Assembly (NCBI RefSeq): GCF_028583425.1
Contig: NC_072807.1
Location: 37,949,001-38,013,000, forward strand
Direction: 5' to 3'
Source: Eublepharis macularius
Taxonomy: Eukaryota > Chordata > Lepidosauria > Squamata > Eublepharidae
DNA: 64,000 nt
Shown here: positions 10,511 through 24,330 of the stretch, piece after piece
Layout: each line of letters starts with the position of its first letter
Numbering within the stretch: position 1 is the stretch's first letter
The notes under the pieces: generated by a model
Databases searched by the model: none
The model's input: only the letters and a program-made list of their open reading frames with translations
Told to the model about the DNA's origin: nothing
Made by a program: the position numbers and the translations under genes

Positions 10511-12088
10511 GGAAATCCTTCTTAATTAAAACTATGGAATTTACTGCCAGGGGAGGAAGCGACGGCCACAAGCATCGATCACTTTAAAGGGGGGGTGAGA
10601 TGTTCATGGAGGGGAGGTCCCGCAATAGCTGCTATCCAGGGTGTCTGAAGGGAGCCTCCAGCTGCAGAAGCAGCAAACTTTTGGATGCCACAGTTGGAGG
10701 GCAGCAGCTTTGGTCTCTATGCCGTTTGTTTGGCTCTTTAGAGTAACTGGTTGGCCAACAGCCACTGTGAGATAGGATATTGGACTAGGGTCTACTCCAG
10801 CAGGGCTCTTCTTACGTTCTGAGGGGCAGCCAAGAGATATTGAAAGAAATCAATGGGGAGGGGGCGGAACAGCAGATACAACTGAGTTCTGCCCAAATTT
10901 GCAGGAGCCACTGGGGCAGCCCCTAAACCTCAAGGGAGACGCTAACCATGTAGAATCACACAAGCCATTGCCTGAATTTGGGGGGGGGGTGCAATAAAAC
11001 AAATAATAAGGAACGTTTTTTGTTGCACTGCTGCAGCTGTTTGCTATCACTCCCATGCTCTGGGAATTTACTCGCATTTGCAGTGCGCTCCCACCTGGAG
11101 AGCTCCCTCCTTTAATGCAATACAGGGGATGCGCCTGGTGCCATTTTTAAAGACGGCATATGTGTCCCCAGTTACTAACCCAATCCAGGCATGCCAGAGA
11201 AAAAACCCAGAGCGTTGCTTTTTTGCCCCACATCCATCATTATCCACCAACGTGTTCCAGGCGAGCACGCCGGGACCCAGCAGTCCCCTCCTGGTTAGGG
11301 AACGGAGGCTAAAAGCATCATGCGCAGTTTCTGAACCTAAACCCCAGTCGCATCTACCTACATCTGTCAAAGATAAAAGTTTGCAACTGACTGCTATAAA
11401 CACTAATTCACCATTAGCTGTTCTAAATTACAGATAGTTGCTCCACCTTTCCTAACCCTATCAATCACATTTTTGCCCTGCCCTTCCTCCAAAGAGTCGA
11501 GGGTACTGCCATACGTTGATTCTTTGCTCCTCCATTAGGTTTTCAAGCTACGTTTTCAAACCAGTGCTTCAGAGCACAGGCTACTCAAGGACCTCAATGG
11601 GTTCACAGCTCTGCCTGTGCGAGGTCTCCAGTTTCGGCATAAACCCATCAACCCACTTACCCATGCAAGGACATTTTGTATTATGCTAATTAAATCAATA
11701 ATCCAGCCCCTTGTTTCTGACAGTGAGATGATAAATGAGTTTGTAGCTACAAGCCACCGATGGAATATTAATTAACAAAATGCCTTCAGGGTAAAGCATG
11801 CCTCAGTGTCATGCAAGACGCTGCTCAAGCAATTCTTGTCTCAGGCATCACAAACAAAGAAAAAAAGTTAGAAAGGGGGAAGATTAAAGAGATATCCATT
11901 GCCAGGAAAATAACTAAAAAGGTGTGGGTATGGCACAGGAACTGAAGTAATGACAAAACACAAAAGGCTGGCTAGTCAGGAGCCAAAAAAACTACTCCCA
12001 TTTTTCCTTAGCATTGCTTCCTTTATGGTATGCCTTGTGAAAATGTGTGCTTACTCACTGAAACTGAGCTGGTGTCGTGTTGTCATTA
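10511..12088. other. Non-coding stretch; possible conserved element at 11,640-11,860
   Basis: No exon seen. The part 11,640-11,860 is AT-rich and repeat-free, with homeobox-like TAATTAA and ATTAATTAAC sites, which is typical of conserved enhancers. This is inference only. A 10-base G run lies at 10,980-10,989. Confidence 0.4.
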
Positions 12089-12340
12089 GAGCCAGTTTGG
12101 TGTTGTGGTTAAGAGCAGCAGGACTATAACCAGGTTTGAGTCCCCACTCCTCAGAAGCCAGCTGGGTGACCTTGGGTCAGTCACAGCTCTCTCAGAGCTC
12201 TCTCAGCCCCACCCACCTCACAGGGTGATTGTTGTGGGGATAATAATAGCACACTTTCTAAACCACTCTGAGTGGACATTACGTTGTCTTGAAGGGCAGT
12301 ATATAAATTGAATGTTGTTGTTGATGATGGTTGTTGTTAG
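12089..12340 (+). repeat. tRNA-derived SINE with (TTG)n end
   Basis: Same family as the 8,937 copy, with a small deletion in the head and a decayed TTG tail. A partial second SINE follows directly (12,341-12,455), recognisable from GTGACC-free CCAACCTGACCTACTTTACA and GGGTTGTTAG blocks. Confidence 0.85.
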
Positions 12341-12459
12341 AGTGCCACATGGGAGAGATCTGGGTCCAAATCTATGTTCAACCACAACGCTCACGGAGTC
12401 ACCTCTCCCCCAACCTGACCTACTTTACAGGGTTGTTAGAAAGATAAAATTCTGATAAC

Positions 12460-13980
12460 GAAATCAGTGTCCACTACCATAAGCTCCTTGATGGAAGGGC
12501 AGGATTCATTCAAAAACCCGAAGAATCGCCATCTGCAATGTCCAGCCAGAGCCACAGCTGATTGGCCAGTGAGCACTAGGATGTCATCCCACTCATCACG
12601 TGATCCGACTGGGTTGGGTCACTCAACTGTCTCATCTAAAAGAAGGAACTGCAGCTGGGAAGGTAATGGAAGAGGCAGGCCATCAAGTAGGATTCAAAAA
12701 GAAGACCAACCTATTTGGGGGGAAGAAATTTGCAACCAGTTTCAACGTGAAGCTCCACACTGGAGACCTGTCGTTGCCGCCGGACTGATCCTATGCAATC
12801 TTCAATGTATCTCCTTCCTCGAAGGAGCTTTTCCTCCTTCTATTTTACTCTCACAACAATCCTGTGGGGTAGGCTGAGACTGCAAATGACCCAAGGTCAC
12901 TTGCACTTGAAGCCGGGTCTTTCTCTGGCCAGAGTCCAATATTCCATCATGCTACAAAAAGTCAAATCAAGATACCAAAATCTGTGCATGCCAAAAAAAA
13001 AAAAAGTCACAAACCATTCTGGCCCTGTAAAATAAAAGAGTCAATTTAAACAAGCATATATCAATTTGCCTGTATTTTTGTATTCTTCTTTCTAGCAGTA
13101 GCCCTGAGGCTTTCATCTCAATGAATTTGACACAAAGCAGAGAAATGCAGGCTTCTGTCTCATACTGTACATCCCCTATCTGATGCAAAGCAAAAAAACC
13201 CCACTTAAATCCTTGAAGGAATAAAATTCCACTTTCAACGTTTCCTCCCTTTAGCCTGAAGGGAAAATAATCTTGGAGCACAGCCTGAATACACTGTGTA
13301 AAGCCTGTGGGCCAAACGACACATTACGTAGAAGATCTAAGGTACGAATTCTCTGAAAGTTTCCTATATCAAATAAACGTATTAAATATACTTTTCTCAA
13401 TAAAACACAGCCGTGTGGAATTGCCAGTTAGATCCAAGTTGTAGCACATGGCTTGGTCCCTGAATCACCCCCCAGGCACAAAACAGCCTGAAGAAGGGAA
13501 ATTTTTAATCTGGAAAAAAAATTAATATACCTCCCCACCACCACATTTTTCATTAAAAAACTAAAACGTCAAGAGTTCCAACAGCAGATCTCCAATTCAA
13601 ATGGCACTTTGGCCCTAAAGGAGACCACAGCCTACTTTCTCAAGAACAAAAGCTGTCACATGTTTTAAAGATGTCTTAGATTTCTCGCTTTTCCTCCAAG
13701 GAAATTGGGGTAGAAGTGCATTATTTCTGGAGTGGTTTGCTCGGATAGCTCACTGCCCCCTGAGCAGATTGAGCCACTGGGGGGCTGCCACATGTCCGCA
13801 AGGAGAAGCTCGAATCAGGAACACCCCCCAAGCACTTCAGAAAAGCAGCTCTAGACCCCCACATGCCCCGACTAAAGAGAAGCCCTAACACTCTTCTTTG
13901 AATGAAAACATCTCTCCTCGCAAAAACCATTTCCCATTGCAACAAACTAAAACACAAACGCCCCTCGGTGTTGCTAGCAG
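12460..13980. other. Non-coding stretch with SINE fragment
   Basis: No exon seen. A minus-strand SINE fragment lies at about 12,835-12,955 (TCACAACAATCCTGTGGGG, then ACCCAAGGTCACTTGC). The rest is unique sequence. Confidence 0.45.
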
Positions 13981-13984
13981 CCAC

Positions 13985-14115
13985 TCCAGTTATTTTATTT
14001 AGCTATTTATACCCATTTTCCTCTCCAATAAGGACCGGAAGCTGCTTACAACATCGTTTCCTTCTCCGTTTAATCAGTACCACAACCACCCTGTGAGGTA
14101 GGTCAGGATGAGAGC
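13985..14115 (-). repeat. SINE 3' fragment (second tRNA-SINE family)
   Basis: On the minus strand it reads CTCACAGGGTGGTTGTGGT, then GTAAGCAGCTTCCGGTCC, matching the 3' half of the 6,682 element. The tRNA-like head is missing. Confidence 0.6.
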
Positions 14116-14129
14116 GAGACTGGCTGGCT

Positions 14130-14352
14130 CACTCAGAGAGTTTCCATATTTATATACTGCTTTTCGGCCAAAGTTGCTTTTTTATTGTTAAGCACCTCAA
14201 GCATAAAATGTTTTAAAATAATTTTTATATGATGCTTAGTGTTTTACTGTATGTTTTTATTATATGTATTTATTACGTTGTCATTCACTCTGAGTCTGCT
14301 TGCGGGGAGAGCAGATTATAAATCAAATAGATAGATAAATAAATAAATAACA
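14130..14352 (+). repeat. Retroelement 3' tail
   Basis: Ends in CACTCTGAGTCTGCTTGCGG, GAGCAGATTATAAATC and (GATA)/(AAAT)n, like the 3' ends of LINE/SINE elements in this window but from a different subfamily. Confidence 0.5.
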
Positions 14353-14454
14353 GTTCAAACATTCATACAAAACTGAACACATTAACATTACTTTTTTAAA
14401 AAGAATCTAGTAAATTCTTCAAGCAGCAACACAAAAAACCCAAGCAATTAATTA

Positions 14455-15045
14455 AATAAATGTCATTTATAGCCCGCCTTTCTCACTGAGATTCAAGGTG
14501 GATTACGCAATGTGAAATGAGTACAGTCAGTTTCAAGGACATTTCCATACACAATGCCACAGCGTAAATAAACACAAGTCTACAAAGACATAGCAGTAGC
14601 AAGAATCCAAAACAGAGTTGAAGAAATGCTGAAACAGAACATAAGCAGTTCTAGGGCTGACATTAGACCACATGAAGCACAAGTAGTTCACAGGAGCACA
14701 TATTTAAGACAACAGGTAATATATAAGGCAACATGGTGGTGAAGTCTTTGGTCCTTAACTCATTAGTGAAGCATCTGAGAGCCCCTCCCTACAATACAAA
14801 AGCCTTTTTGAATAATTTGGTTTTGCATCGTTTGCAGAAAGCCAGGCGAGTGGGGGCTCTCCTGACCTCCTTAGGCAGGCCGTTCCACAGGGTGGGGGCC
14901 ACCACAGAGAAAGCCCGTGTACGGGCTGCTGTTGATTTCGCCCATGAGCAGGGTGGCACCTGCAGGAGACCACAGAATAAATCCACAGAATACAGCCACT
15001 GGCAGAAAAGAAGGATATAAGTAAATAAATGCATAAACCAATTCC
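14455..15045 (-). mobile_element. L2-like LINE, ORF2 C-terminus plus 3' UTR
   Basis: On the minus strand a frame contains RAFSVVAPTLWNGLPKEVRR followed by APTRLAFCKRCKTKLF. That is the classic carboxyl end of L2/Rex1-type ORF2 proteins (FS..AP.LWN.LP..IR..). It is followed by a 3' UTR ending in CAGTGAGAAAGGCGGGCTAT and (AAAT)n. 5'-truncated. A second copy lies at 35,645-36,150. Confidence 0.75.
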
Positions 15046-18000
15046 AGCAAAAAAGGGAGGCCCTCCGTCAATCAATTAAAAGGCACTGGATTCATGGGAA
15101 AGAGAAGGGGGCAGCCCCAGAAAAAACCCTGTCCCTTGCAGCCGCCCACCGCTCTTCACGAGGTGGGGAGACACTGACTAGAGTCCAAGGACGGGATGGT
15201 ACAGCACCTAGGAAGGACTACGTGGGGGCAGGCAGACCGTGAAATGCTTTTCAGAAATGAACATTTGAAAACACTGATTTGGCATTTTCCCTACTCAGCT
15301 AAACAAAAAAGCATAGAAAATGTACAAGTCAGTCCCAAACTGGCCAAGCCACTGGGCCCCCTTTTAATATTCCAACAGAGAACCCGATACGAAAAGCGTT
15401 CCAGATTTCAGGGCAAGGCATAACAGTAGAGCCACAGACGATTTGAGATTTAACATCCATGACATGAAGAACTTGAACTGCGGGTGGCTGGAAGGAAAAA
15501 ACAATTATTATTCATCTCTCTGCAGAAAGCTTAACATCAGAAGATGAAGATTTACGCATCGCAAACGGAAGGACGGGACCCTGGTGGCAACAAGCAAACA
15601 GCGCCTTGGCAGTTACTGAATCCTGCAGTCTAAGTAATCTCCTAAAACCGAAGTCTGTGGAACCCAACAGCGAAGGCACAACGTACCCAACCCTCATGCT
15701 CAGCATGAAATGATTCAGCAGTCACATGGCAATCTGTCCCCCCTCCTCCAGCACATGGCAGCTGCTAGAAATACACCCCTCTGCGTACACCGAGTTCCAG
15801 GCTTGGCTTTGTACCCCAAGCAAGTCGTGCAACGAAATCCAGCAGGAGCTAAGCCCTGCACAGACAGAGATTTTGCATTCCGCTGTGCCAGGAAGTAAAA
15901 AATTGCTTGGGATGGCACGCTCAATACTGGACTTACGCGCCAGGCGGCAGCTGTCACACCATCTCCTTCCGCATACTGCACCAGAGGAACTCCACACGGC
16001 CTATCTTTCTGCTATCGTTGCAGGGCATCGTGTGGGGTTAGCTTTACTTTGTGCCCGCCAACATCTTGCAGAGGAAAATAGAAGCGTGCTTGTAACCGTC
16101 CAGGTTTCATAAAAAGGATGACTTCTTAAGTTCTCTCTCTCGTGCGCGCGCACACACTTCTCCTTTTGGTACGGGCTCTATGCATTTTACTCCACAATCA
16201 TTTGAAAGTTCTGGGCGTTTGGTTTATGAGCAAAGGGGCTTCGCACATGAGCAGAAACAGAAAATCTGAAATCCATTTGTTACTGATGGTGCTTGTCAGA
16301 AATCTCGAGCGAAAGCAATGTTTCTATCAAATAATCAATGCATTGTGCACAAACAGAAAAAGCTGTTAAGAATTTACAGCTAGCCAAAGCGTACTTTAAG
16401 CAATACAAAGGTTTCAGTTAGCTGTAAGTCAGCACATGGCCACATAACTTAATATGCATTTCTGTTTAGGAAATACATGTATTAGGAGCGGGAAACTTGA
16501 TTTGAATTGATCTTTTTTCCCCTGGCGGACTGAAATCACCTTGATTTCGGAATCAATACCTCCTGATTGAATTGCCAGATGTAAGTAATCCTCCCTTATC
16601 GCGAAGGAGATCCGGCGCTTGAATCACGCTGCCTCTTGGGTTATGCCCATTCTTGTCTGAACGGTAACACAAAACTGGATGTGCAAAAGAAATCTGTCCC
16701 AAATAATTCCCACAACATTCAAGATCTACCAGGGACGAAGGTCAGCAGGAACACAGAATTCTAATCCAAGGGGAGCCCTTCGAAGATTTCTACCCCCTTT
16801 GTAGGTCAGCCTGAAGAGGAGACTGGAGGCTCTCGCCCCACAAGTCCTCCGGGCCCCATACTCAAGAGCAGTCCATATTATGATGTTCTGTACCGAGTAG
16901 ATTTTGCAACGCATAAATGAGCAACCATCTTTGTTGTCTTTCCCAAGGATGTTCAACTCGACTCAGACCCTTGCCAAATAGAACTCCTTTCCTCTCCCAT
17001 AAGACACTGTGATGCCGTGAAGGCAAAGTAGCAGCCTCGTGGCCCTAGACTGACCGCTCATCTTTGGAATGGCCCAAGACAAACCACCACCACCACCACC
17101 ACCACCACCCCTGCTTTCCAGCATTTTTCAGAAATACTACAAGATCCTTTGGAAAGGAGGGAGGCCTTTTACTGAGAATGGTTGGGGCAATACTAATTTA
17201 TGGGTTGAAAGGCAGCATCTTGCACCTGGTTCTAAACACTGCTATTCCAAGCCTTTGGGGTTGAGGAACTAAATGAAGAGAAATGCCTTATTTACCCGTC
17301 TATAAATCTCTTGATGGGAGAATTTACCGGATCTTTCCCTTTTCCATTTGCTCTCCAATACACCGACATTTGGCTCTCCTGGGCCCCAATACATCAAATT
17401 ATTCTGCATAATTAAAGCCACATGCGGAGCTTGGCTGTTGCAGGGAGCAGAGATTTTTTTTGCAGGCCAGCCTCATCTGTAACCAAGGCTGTACTCTGTA
17501 GCTCCGTCTAGGTATATGCTTGGGCTGGAATTCTTCTTGTACGGCATGGCTGCAGCCGCCTCTTTCCAGCCGAGGCGTGACAAAGGAGCCCGCTGGCTTT
17601 CTCATTTCCTTCTGCTAAATGTTAACTCAAACGCATTCGCTAGTGCAAGACATTGCAGGCCAAGAAAGGCATGGGGCATGCTTTCAACCAGGAGCCAAGG
17701 TCTGAGATTTTTTTTTAAAAAACCTCCAAAACACAATATGAAGGAAAACAATATATATTTAGCATGTTTAAGACCACTGTAAAGTGCCCCTTCCCCTTAT
17801 AGGAATACCAGGCTAGTGCCTGGCACCTCCAGGGGCTTCAAGGATGGGGCAAGGGACGGACATGACATCAGCTGATGCTCTGGAAACTCTATGGTATTAC
17901 CATGGAGTTTCCATATTGTTGATGCATGACGTCACATCCACCCTCAATGTTCCTCCTGCCTGCCCAGACATGAGTGTGGATAGGGAGAGCAGTATTGCCA

Positions 18001-18180
18001 GAAGATCACCCGCCCAAAGCAGGCAAATTCATGGACATACTGCCTCTGGTATAGACTGGTATTCAGATATACTGCCTCTGAACAGGGAGGTTCCGTACAG
18101 CTCTCATGGCTAATCTCCATCAGGAAACCTATTTCCAATCAATGAGGACCAGTGGGGGGGAGGCGTAGAACCTGTATAAA
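15046..18180. other. Non-coding stretch; nothing coding recognised
   Basis: Many overlapping small open frames around 15,700-16,100 occur on both strands, without domain similarity. The part 16,370-16,560 looks like repeat-free conserved-type sequence. A (CCA)n microsatellite lies at 17,082-17,109. A small fold-back with arms GGAAACTC...TATGGTA lies at about 17,880-17,915. Confidence 0.45.
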
Positions 18181-18429
18181 AACAACAATATTCAATTTAT
18201 ACACCGCCTTTCAGGATGACTTAACACCCACTCAGAGCAGATTACAAAGTGTGTCATTATTATCCTCACAACAATCACCCTGTGAGGTGGGTGGGGCTGA
18301 GAGAGCTCTGAGAGTGCTGTGACTCACCCAAGGACACCCAGCTGGCTTCAGGCAGAGGAGTGGGGAATCAAACCTGGTTCTCCAGATTAGAGTCCTGCTG
18401 CTCTTAACCACGACACCAAACTGGCTCTC
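18181..18429 (-). repeat. tRNA-derived SINE with (TTG)n end
   Basis: Full-length minus-strand copy: it begins at 18,429 with GAGAGCCAGTTTGGTGTCG and ends near 18,181 in a short (GTT) tail. Family as at 8,937. Confidence 0.88.
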
Positions 18430-21110
18430 AGTGGTGGACGGAGCAAAGCAAGACAGTCGTGTCTAGAGAGAGGCGTGTTTCAGTCTCACATTGCATAGTT
18501 TGCTTTCTTTAAAAATCACATGCCTTGAAATACGCAGACTGAAAATAACTTTCAACTTGACAAAATGACACCAACACCCTCAAAGGGCGAGAGACTTCAG
18601 TGAAAGAAGTCATGGTGTCTCAAAAATGTAAGGATAGCACCCACCAAATGGCCCAAGGAGACGGATCCCAAGGACAGCTAAAGCACAACTCACGTCGACA
18701 GAAAAGAATTTATCTAGTTCATTTTTAAACTCCCTCCAAGTAGTGCAGGGAGGTATATGGGGCTCTCCATTGCCCACTGTATACTTGCAACAATCCAGTG
18801 AGGGTGCTTAGGGAAAGACAAAGAGACAGTGATGTTACCACTAAGCTCCATGGTAGGATTTTAACCCAGTCAATTCACACAATACACACACACACACACA
18901 AAATCCCCCTCGTCTAAATCCAGTTAGCTGTCCCTCAAAGCTGCACCAGTCCCTAGGCACTGTGTGAGTTTTTAATCCTAACCAAACTGACAACTTCCCT
19001 TTCCCTTGTTGAAGATGGTTTGCAAACATTCCAACAGCTTTAATTTCCTAAACAATCAGAATGTTTATGAACATTTTATCACAGCACAGCCAATCAATGC
19101 CGGAGACTTCACCACCACTATCAGACTGCAACATAGACTAATTTGTATTTCAACCACCAGGTGGTGCTTCTATCAGTCTCACCAGGACAAAATCCCTATT
19201 CCTCATACAACACTGCAAGGCACGCATCTCCCCCAAGAAAAGGTGCTAACCCCTCCCCTGATTTTATCCTCCCTTGTAAACAAAACTCTGATCAGTTCAC
19301 ACAGGCATGTTTGCCCTCACACACAGCAATGACTCATGGCCGAGAAGATCAACACTACAAAAAGACCTCCAATATGCTGGGGGCAGTTCACACACTGCAC
19401 AGTCACAAGCCAAGCCATTTGAGCAATGAGATAGGAGCGCATATTAATCAGCGCTCCATTTGTGCATGCAGAAGAATGGGGGGGGGGGCGCATATTTTTC
19501 AAAGTGGGGAAAAAATGGCAAGCAAACATTTTGACATGCCCATCGCAGCGCCAAATGATTTCAGGATTGTGCTCCAAAGCCACCGGTTGTGAGCGAGCCC
19601 GGATGGCACGGTTGCCTGATATCTGCAGGTATGCAAGCACTCAGGTGGGAAAGCTGGCTGGAAGGTAAGGGCTTCTTTGCGGCCTTGGACATACGCCCCA
19701 TACTTAAGCTGTGCTTGTCACAAAGAGCTGCAGCTCCTGTAGGGGGAAAAAAACCCCAGCCACACCAGCCAGCACCGACAAAGCCCTCTCGCTACATGAA
19801 TATTACGTCCCCATCAGCTTGCAAGGAGCAAATGTTCTCTCTTTAGCTTCTCTGTTGTTATCGGTCAACGGTTTCTATTCTCCCCTTTTCGCCCATCGTT
19901 TTCAAGACTCGCTTACATTGTGTGCCCACATCAAATGCTCCTGATGGGTGATTTATACCATCCTTGTACTACAATACGCATCATTTACACACACACAATA
20001 GAGGGACGATGCTGGTTTATTTCATGCACAAACAACCTTGAAAAATTGGTACATTTTACAGGGGGAAAAATTCAGTACGAGGAAAGAGAAAATGACACAA
20101 AATTAGAGAACCGAGAGTTCCATGCACAAAAGAAGCAAAATTGAAATGCAGGGATGAGAAATTCAATGTCACCCCTAGAAGCAAACATGATGCAATAAGT
20201 TCCTCGGATAACTGTTGCTTCAAGCTGGCTGTGATCATTCCAAAGGACTGTTTCAAGACACAAGTGCACCGGACAGGTAATCCAATTGTCCTTTCCTATC
20301 AGCAGGATGACATAACCAATTTATCCTCTTGGGCAGGAGAAATCGAACCTACTGAACTCCCTGGGGCCAGATGGACATAACAGCCAAAGAGCACAAATGC
20401 GTACATCATTAGTCCTTACAGAGAGTACCTGTCTCCTCGATTGGATGATCTTGGGGAAAACACCAGTCCATTCTTTGGAGCTGTGACGTTGTCTCCCAGT
20501 CAAGAACCTGGGGTTACACCGGGAGCATGAATTCAGGGGGTAGGCGGCACCAGGGAGAACCTGGCAGAGAGCAAGCTGACCCATTTAGAGGCGTGCAGGA
20601 CCGTCCCCAAGACCCACTTTTTTCCAATATCCCCCGGAAGAGTGATTTCCTTCTGTATAGGCAAGGAAACCACAAGCTGTCAGAGCAAGGGAGCAAACAA
20701 CAAGCTAACTAATCAATGGGTCAACTTGAGTGCCTCTAATTGCGTACAGCATTACAGCCACAGACGCGCACTTCCCGTCAAAGAACGGCACACCACAGCA
20801 CTGACGGTTCAGCGCACTCCGGAACCCAACGCCAAACGATGCTAACTTTACATTGCCATGTGCAGCCCTCAGATAAAAATTCAGAGCTATCCCAAAACCA
20901 AAACCACAAGACAACATAAATGCTCCAGGAAAACATTACTGAATATTCATAAAGCCCAAGAAAAGCCACCACATACGAAAACTGGGGAAAGCGCACTTCT
21001 CCCAGGTCCTGCTTGAAAGCCAGCTGGAGTTTGTTTCCTCACACAGATCATTTAAACAGCTCTGAAGATTTGGTCTGAAACTTCTGTCTGAGCCCAGAAA
21101 CTGGCTTCAC
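18430..21110. other. Non-coding stretch; no gene seen
   Basis: An (AC)n run lies at about 18,884-18,901 and a minus-strand SINE remnant at about 18,740-18,860. An 11-base G run lies at 19,478-19,488. The part 20,040-20,300 is repeat-free. No exon could be supported. Confidence 0.45.
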
Positions 21111-21114
21111 GTAA

Positions 21115-21320
21115 GGGTTAGAAGCCTGGGTCATGAGCCAGAGACACCCAGATTCAGATCTTGCCTCAGTAACGTACTTGAATAGGTGGCCTCTGGCAAA
21201 CCACTCCCTCCAATACGTTACTTCCAGCCACGTCTAAAATATGGGGATATACATACCAGCCTACCCCACAGGGCTGTTGTAAACAGAGACAACAGATATG
21301 AAATCCTTTAAACATTTGTG
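21115..21320 (+). repeat. Degraded tRNA-derived SINE
   Basis: Shows AGATTCAGATCTTGCCTCAG (B-box-like), TGGCAAACCACT, and CCTACCCCACAGGGCTGTTG followed by a decayed tail. Old copy. Confidence 0.5.
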
Positions 21321-21771
21321 ACAAGTATTAGGAACAAAATGTCAGCCCTCACGATGGGTGATATGATGCCTATCTGCCCCCATGCAGGGGGAAAACTTTC
21401 TCACTTCTACAATCTGGGGGGGGGGACCCCCACAACCCTAACCAGTGAGAAGATAACCCCTCCCTTTTTCATAGCCTTGTCTCCATTTTGGGTTCTGTTT
21501 CTCGGCCACTCTCTGGAGCGACAAGAACAACTGGATCGAGATGGCCGCCACGCAGATGGCACACCACTGCAAAAAGTAGTGGTTGGGTAGCCCCAGGGCG
21601 CGCAGGAAGTCGGCTTTTTATTTCCTGTCATTATTACCGATGGTGTTCACAGCCAAGGACCCCGTTCATCACTGGCCTCTGAGGCAGTCAAGGGCTACCT
21701 CCTTTACACAGGTCGGTTGTGACAGTTTTCTTCTCAGGTGTCTCCATGACTGCATTCCACCTTCCTGCACC

Positions 21772-21883
21772 CGACGAAGAGAGCTGTGGTTCTCAAAAGC
21801 TTATGCCTCAATAAAGTTGGTTAGCCACTGGACTTTTTACTATTTTGCAACTACGAACTAACATGGCTAACTCCTCTGGATCT
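21772..21883 (-). repeat. Fold-back repeat family A, half copy
   Basis: Contains one arm (GACGAAGAGAGCTGTGG, then CAAAAGCTTATGCC) and the outer head in minus orientation (ends TAACTCCTCTGGATCT). The opposite arm is missing, so this copy cannot fold back. Confidence 0.75.
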
Positions 21884-24330
21884 ATTCCACTTTCAGAGCA
21901 GGCAGTCCCTGAGGGCAGAGGTACCAGAGACCTAGGGCCCTTTTGCCCCCCAGCAAAAGGGCTGATTCTTGTCCCCCCCCCCACAAGTCTTCTTCCCCAC
22001 AACCATCTCTTTGGAAGTGTAAAAAAATGTAGCAGAGGCTCAAGAACTCAATTCAAGCCTTTTCAATTCAAATTATTTTGCATGCTTGGATCATACCAGG
22101 AGCAGGGATACTTCACATTGGTCCATAGCAGGACCTACTGGCTAGCGCCAGTAAAGTCACCTGTGCCAAGAGTTATACACAGCGCTTCATTCTCAACCCA
22201 GCCCAAGTGGCTGCCAAGCACAGACCCCTTTCAAAAAGAAATTCGTTATTTGAGTCTCAAGTCTGCATCCGAAGCAGCAAGTTAGGGAGGGTAGAACCTA
22301 AAAATACAAAAAAGCCCAGAAGACGAGCGGGCAGGACGAAAAGCAGCCACAGAGAACTGCAGCGCCGAGCAAACCCCATAAAAAACAATTAGCGGTCGCC
22401 AACGCTCAATCTTCCCTTTGTGAAACGTAGCCTCTAAGCCATCTTCCAGTACAAGAATGCCACCACCGAGAAGGCCCTGCACTGGAAAGCCACCAGCCTT
22501 CCAGGGTATCTAAAGCAAAACCGCGACGGAAGGCATTAGCAGACAACTCTTCCAATCCTTTTTAAAAATTAGATTAGCATCCTGCTATTCCTCCAAGGAC
22601 CTCAAGGTGGCCTAAATGGCCGCTTCCGCCCAACATATCTCACAACAATCCTTTGAGGTGGGTTAGGACATGATGAACGAGGGGGTGACTGAACCAAGGT
22701 CACCCAGCAGGCATCCATCATGGCAGAGTGGAGATCTCAGCTCATGGCTCCCAATCAGACATTCTTAATGAATCAAGAGTCCATCTGTTTAAGGCTTTAT
22801 AGGTAAAATGGAACACGTTGAACTGGGATCAGAAATTACAGGCCAACCCTCTACACGGCACACAGCATGAGGCTGCTGCCTGGAAATGCACTCAGAGCGT
22901 TCCAGCGCATGATGAACAGAATCACTTGCTCTGCTCCCAGAGGCATGGAAATGCATACCATGATCGCATCACAACACTGGGTAAATCACCCAGCACATAG
23001 CGGGAGGAGAAGCAAGTACTTTCAGCCCCTCAAGATAGGGTGGGCAGAGTACTGGACCAGCCCAGGTTCAAATCTCTGCTCAGCCACAACATTTATTGGT
23101 TAGCCTTGGGCCAGTCACACTCTCTCGGTGTTATATGAGCATGAAAAGAGAAGAAGGGGTTATGGCTATGGCCCCAAACAAGGAGGAGAGCTGGGGGGGG
23201 GGGAGATCCAATACAAAACACAAGTATGCCCTTTTCAGCTGCTGCTCCGACATCGAACGCGATGTATGATTCCACCCTAGCTGAGCAGCCAGTACATCTC
23301 TCTGAGGTTATGCATCGCCCAGTGACTTCTGCTGCATCCTGGACCATTTCGGCACACTCTCCAAGGACAGCAGGGCATCCCCGTAGCGATCCGACGCAGG
23401 AGGCCTCGCAGAATCCGGCCTCCTCCAAGGACCACACGTGGGACCCCAGAACACATCCACATGCACAGTCAAACACGCAGCAAATGTGACCCTACCGATG
23501 GCACATGGAGCTCACCCAACTCGTAGCTAGCGCAGGGATGTGTTATGCCGCATGCTCCATCTCGGAAACAAGGGCAGGAGCCGTCTGGGACCCGAAGCGC
23601 CGCAGGAGAGTTTGTTTCCTCAAGAACAAGCCGACTGAGCAGAGACGATCACAAGCTAAGCACTCCTTCCCCTTTGATTAAAAAGATGCGCACCTATTTG
23701 CATGTCACATCGCAGGGCTGCCTGCCACGGTAATGCCGGAGCGACTCAAGTAGCGCCGTGTTCCTAAATCAGCATCAAGCACGGGCGATGGAAACAGCCT
23801 CCTCCCTTCTTTTCCGTCCCCCCACCCCGCAACACCGTGTGAAAGGCTCACCCAGTAAAGCTCAGCAAGGACTGGGGGAGGGGGGCAATGGAAGCCGTGT
23901 TACAATTTGTCATGCTGTTTACCCCAAGAAAAATGAGCGGAGAATTTTTAATTGAGTTGCTTCTCCCTCCAGACCTAATTACAGCAGGGGGGGGGGAGGG
24001 AGCGCCGACTTGGCTGCTACATGGGAAGCATGGCTCTTTTGAAAAAACAGGACGAAATGCAGAATTTGGATAGAGGAAAAAAGGCATGCTACATTTAAGG
24101 GGTTTTCTTCGGCACCTTTCCAACAGGATTTAAACCTACCATCACGGTATACCCCAGAGGGTCGGAAACACAGGTGTACATACAGAAGGTTGGCAAACAG
24201 CTTCCAAAAGGCTGGGGAAGAGTATATTCCATGCACAGCGGTTTATTTTATTATATGTGCAAGCCCCCCCCCCCGCATTGTGTTTTAAAAGGCACATTCC
24301 AGAGGGGCAGCCGTGTTTTACTGCGACCGC
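21884..24330. other. Non-coding stretch upstream of the CpG island
   Basis: Contains a minus-strand SINE at about 22,575-22,790 and a plus-strand SINE fragment at about 23,035-23,120. Poly-C/G runs lie at 21,973, 23,193 and 23,987. On the minus strand this lies just inside the putative first intron of the gene starting in the CpG island. Confidence 0.5.

Noticed and set aside
15709-16112. Cluster of overlapping frames as a coding exon
   Set aside because: Frames are open on both strands with different products, no domain and no splice consensus at the edges.
17064-17272. His-rich or Pro-rich peptide frame
   Set aside because: Produced by the (CCA)n microsatellite at 17,082-17,109.
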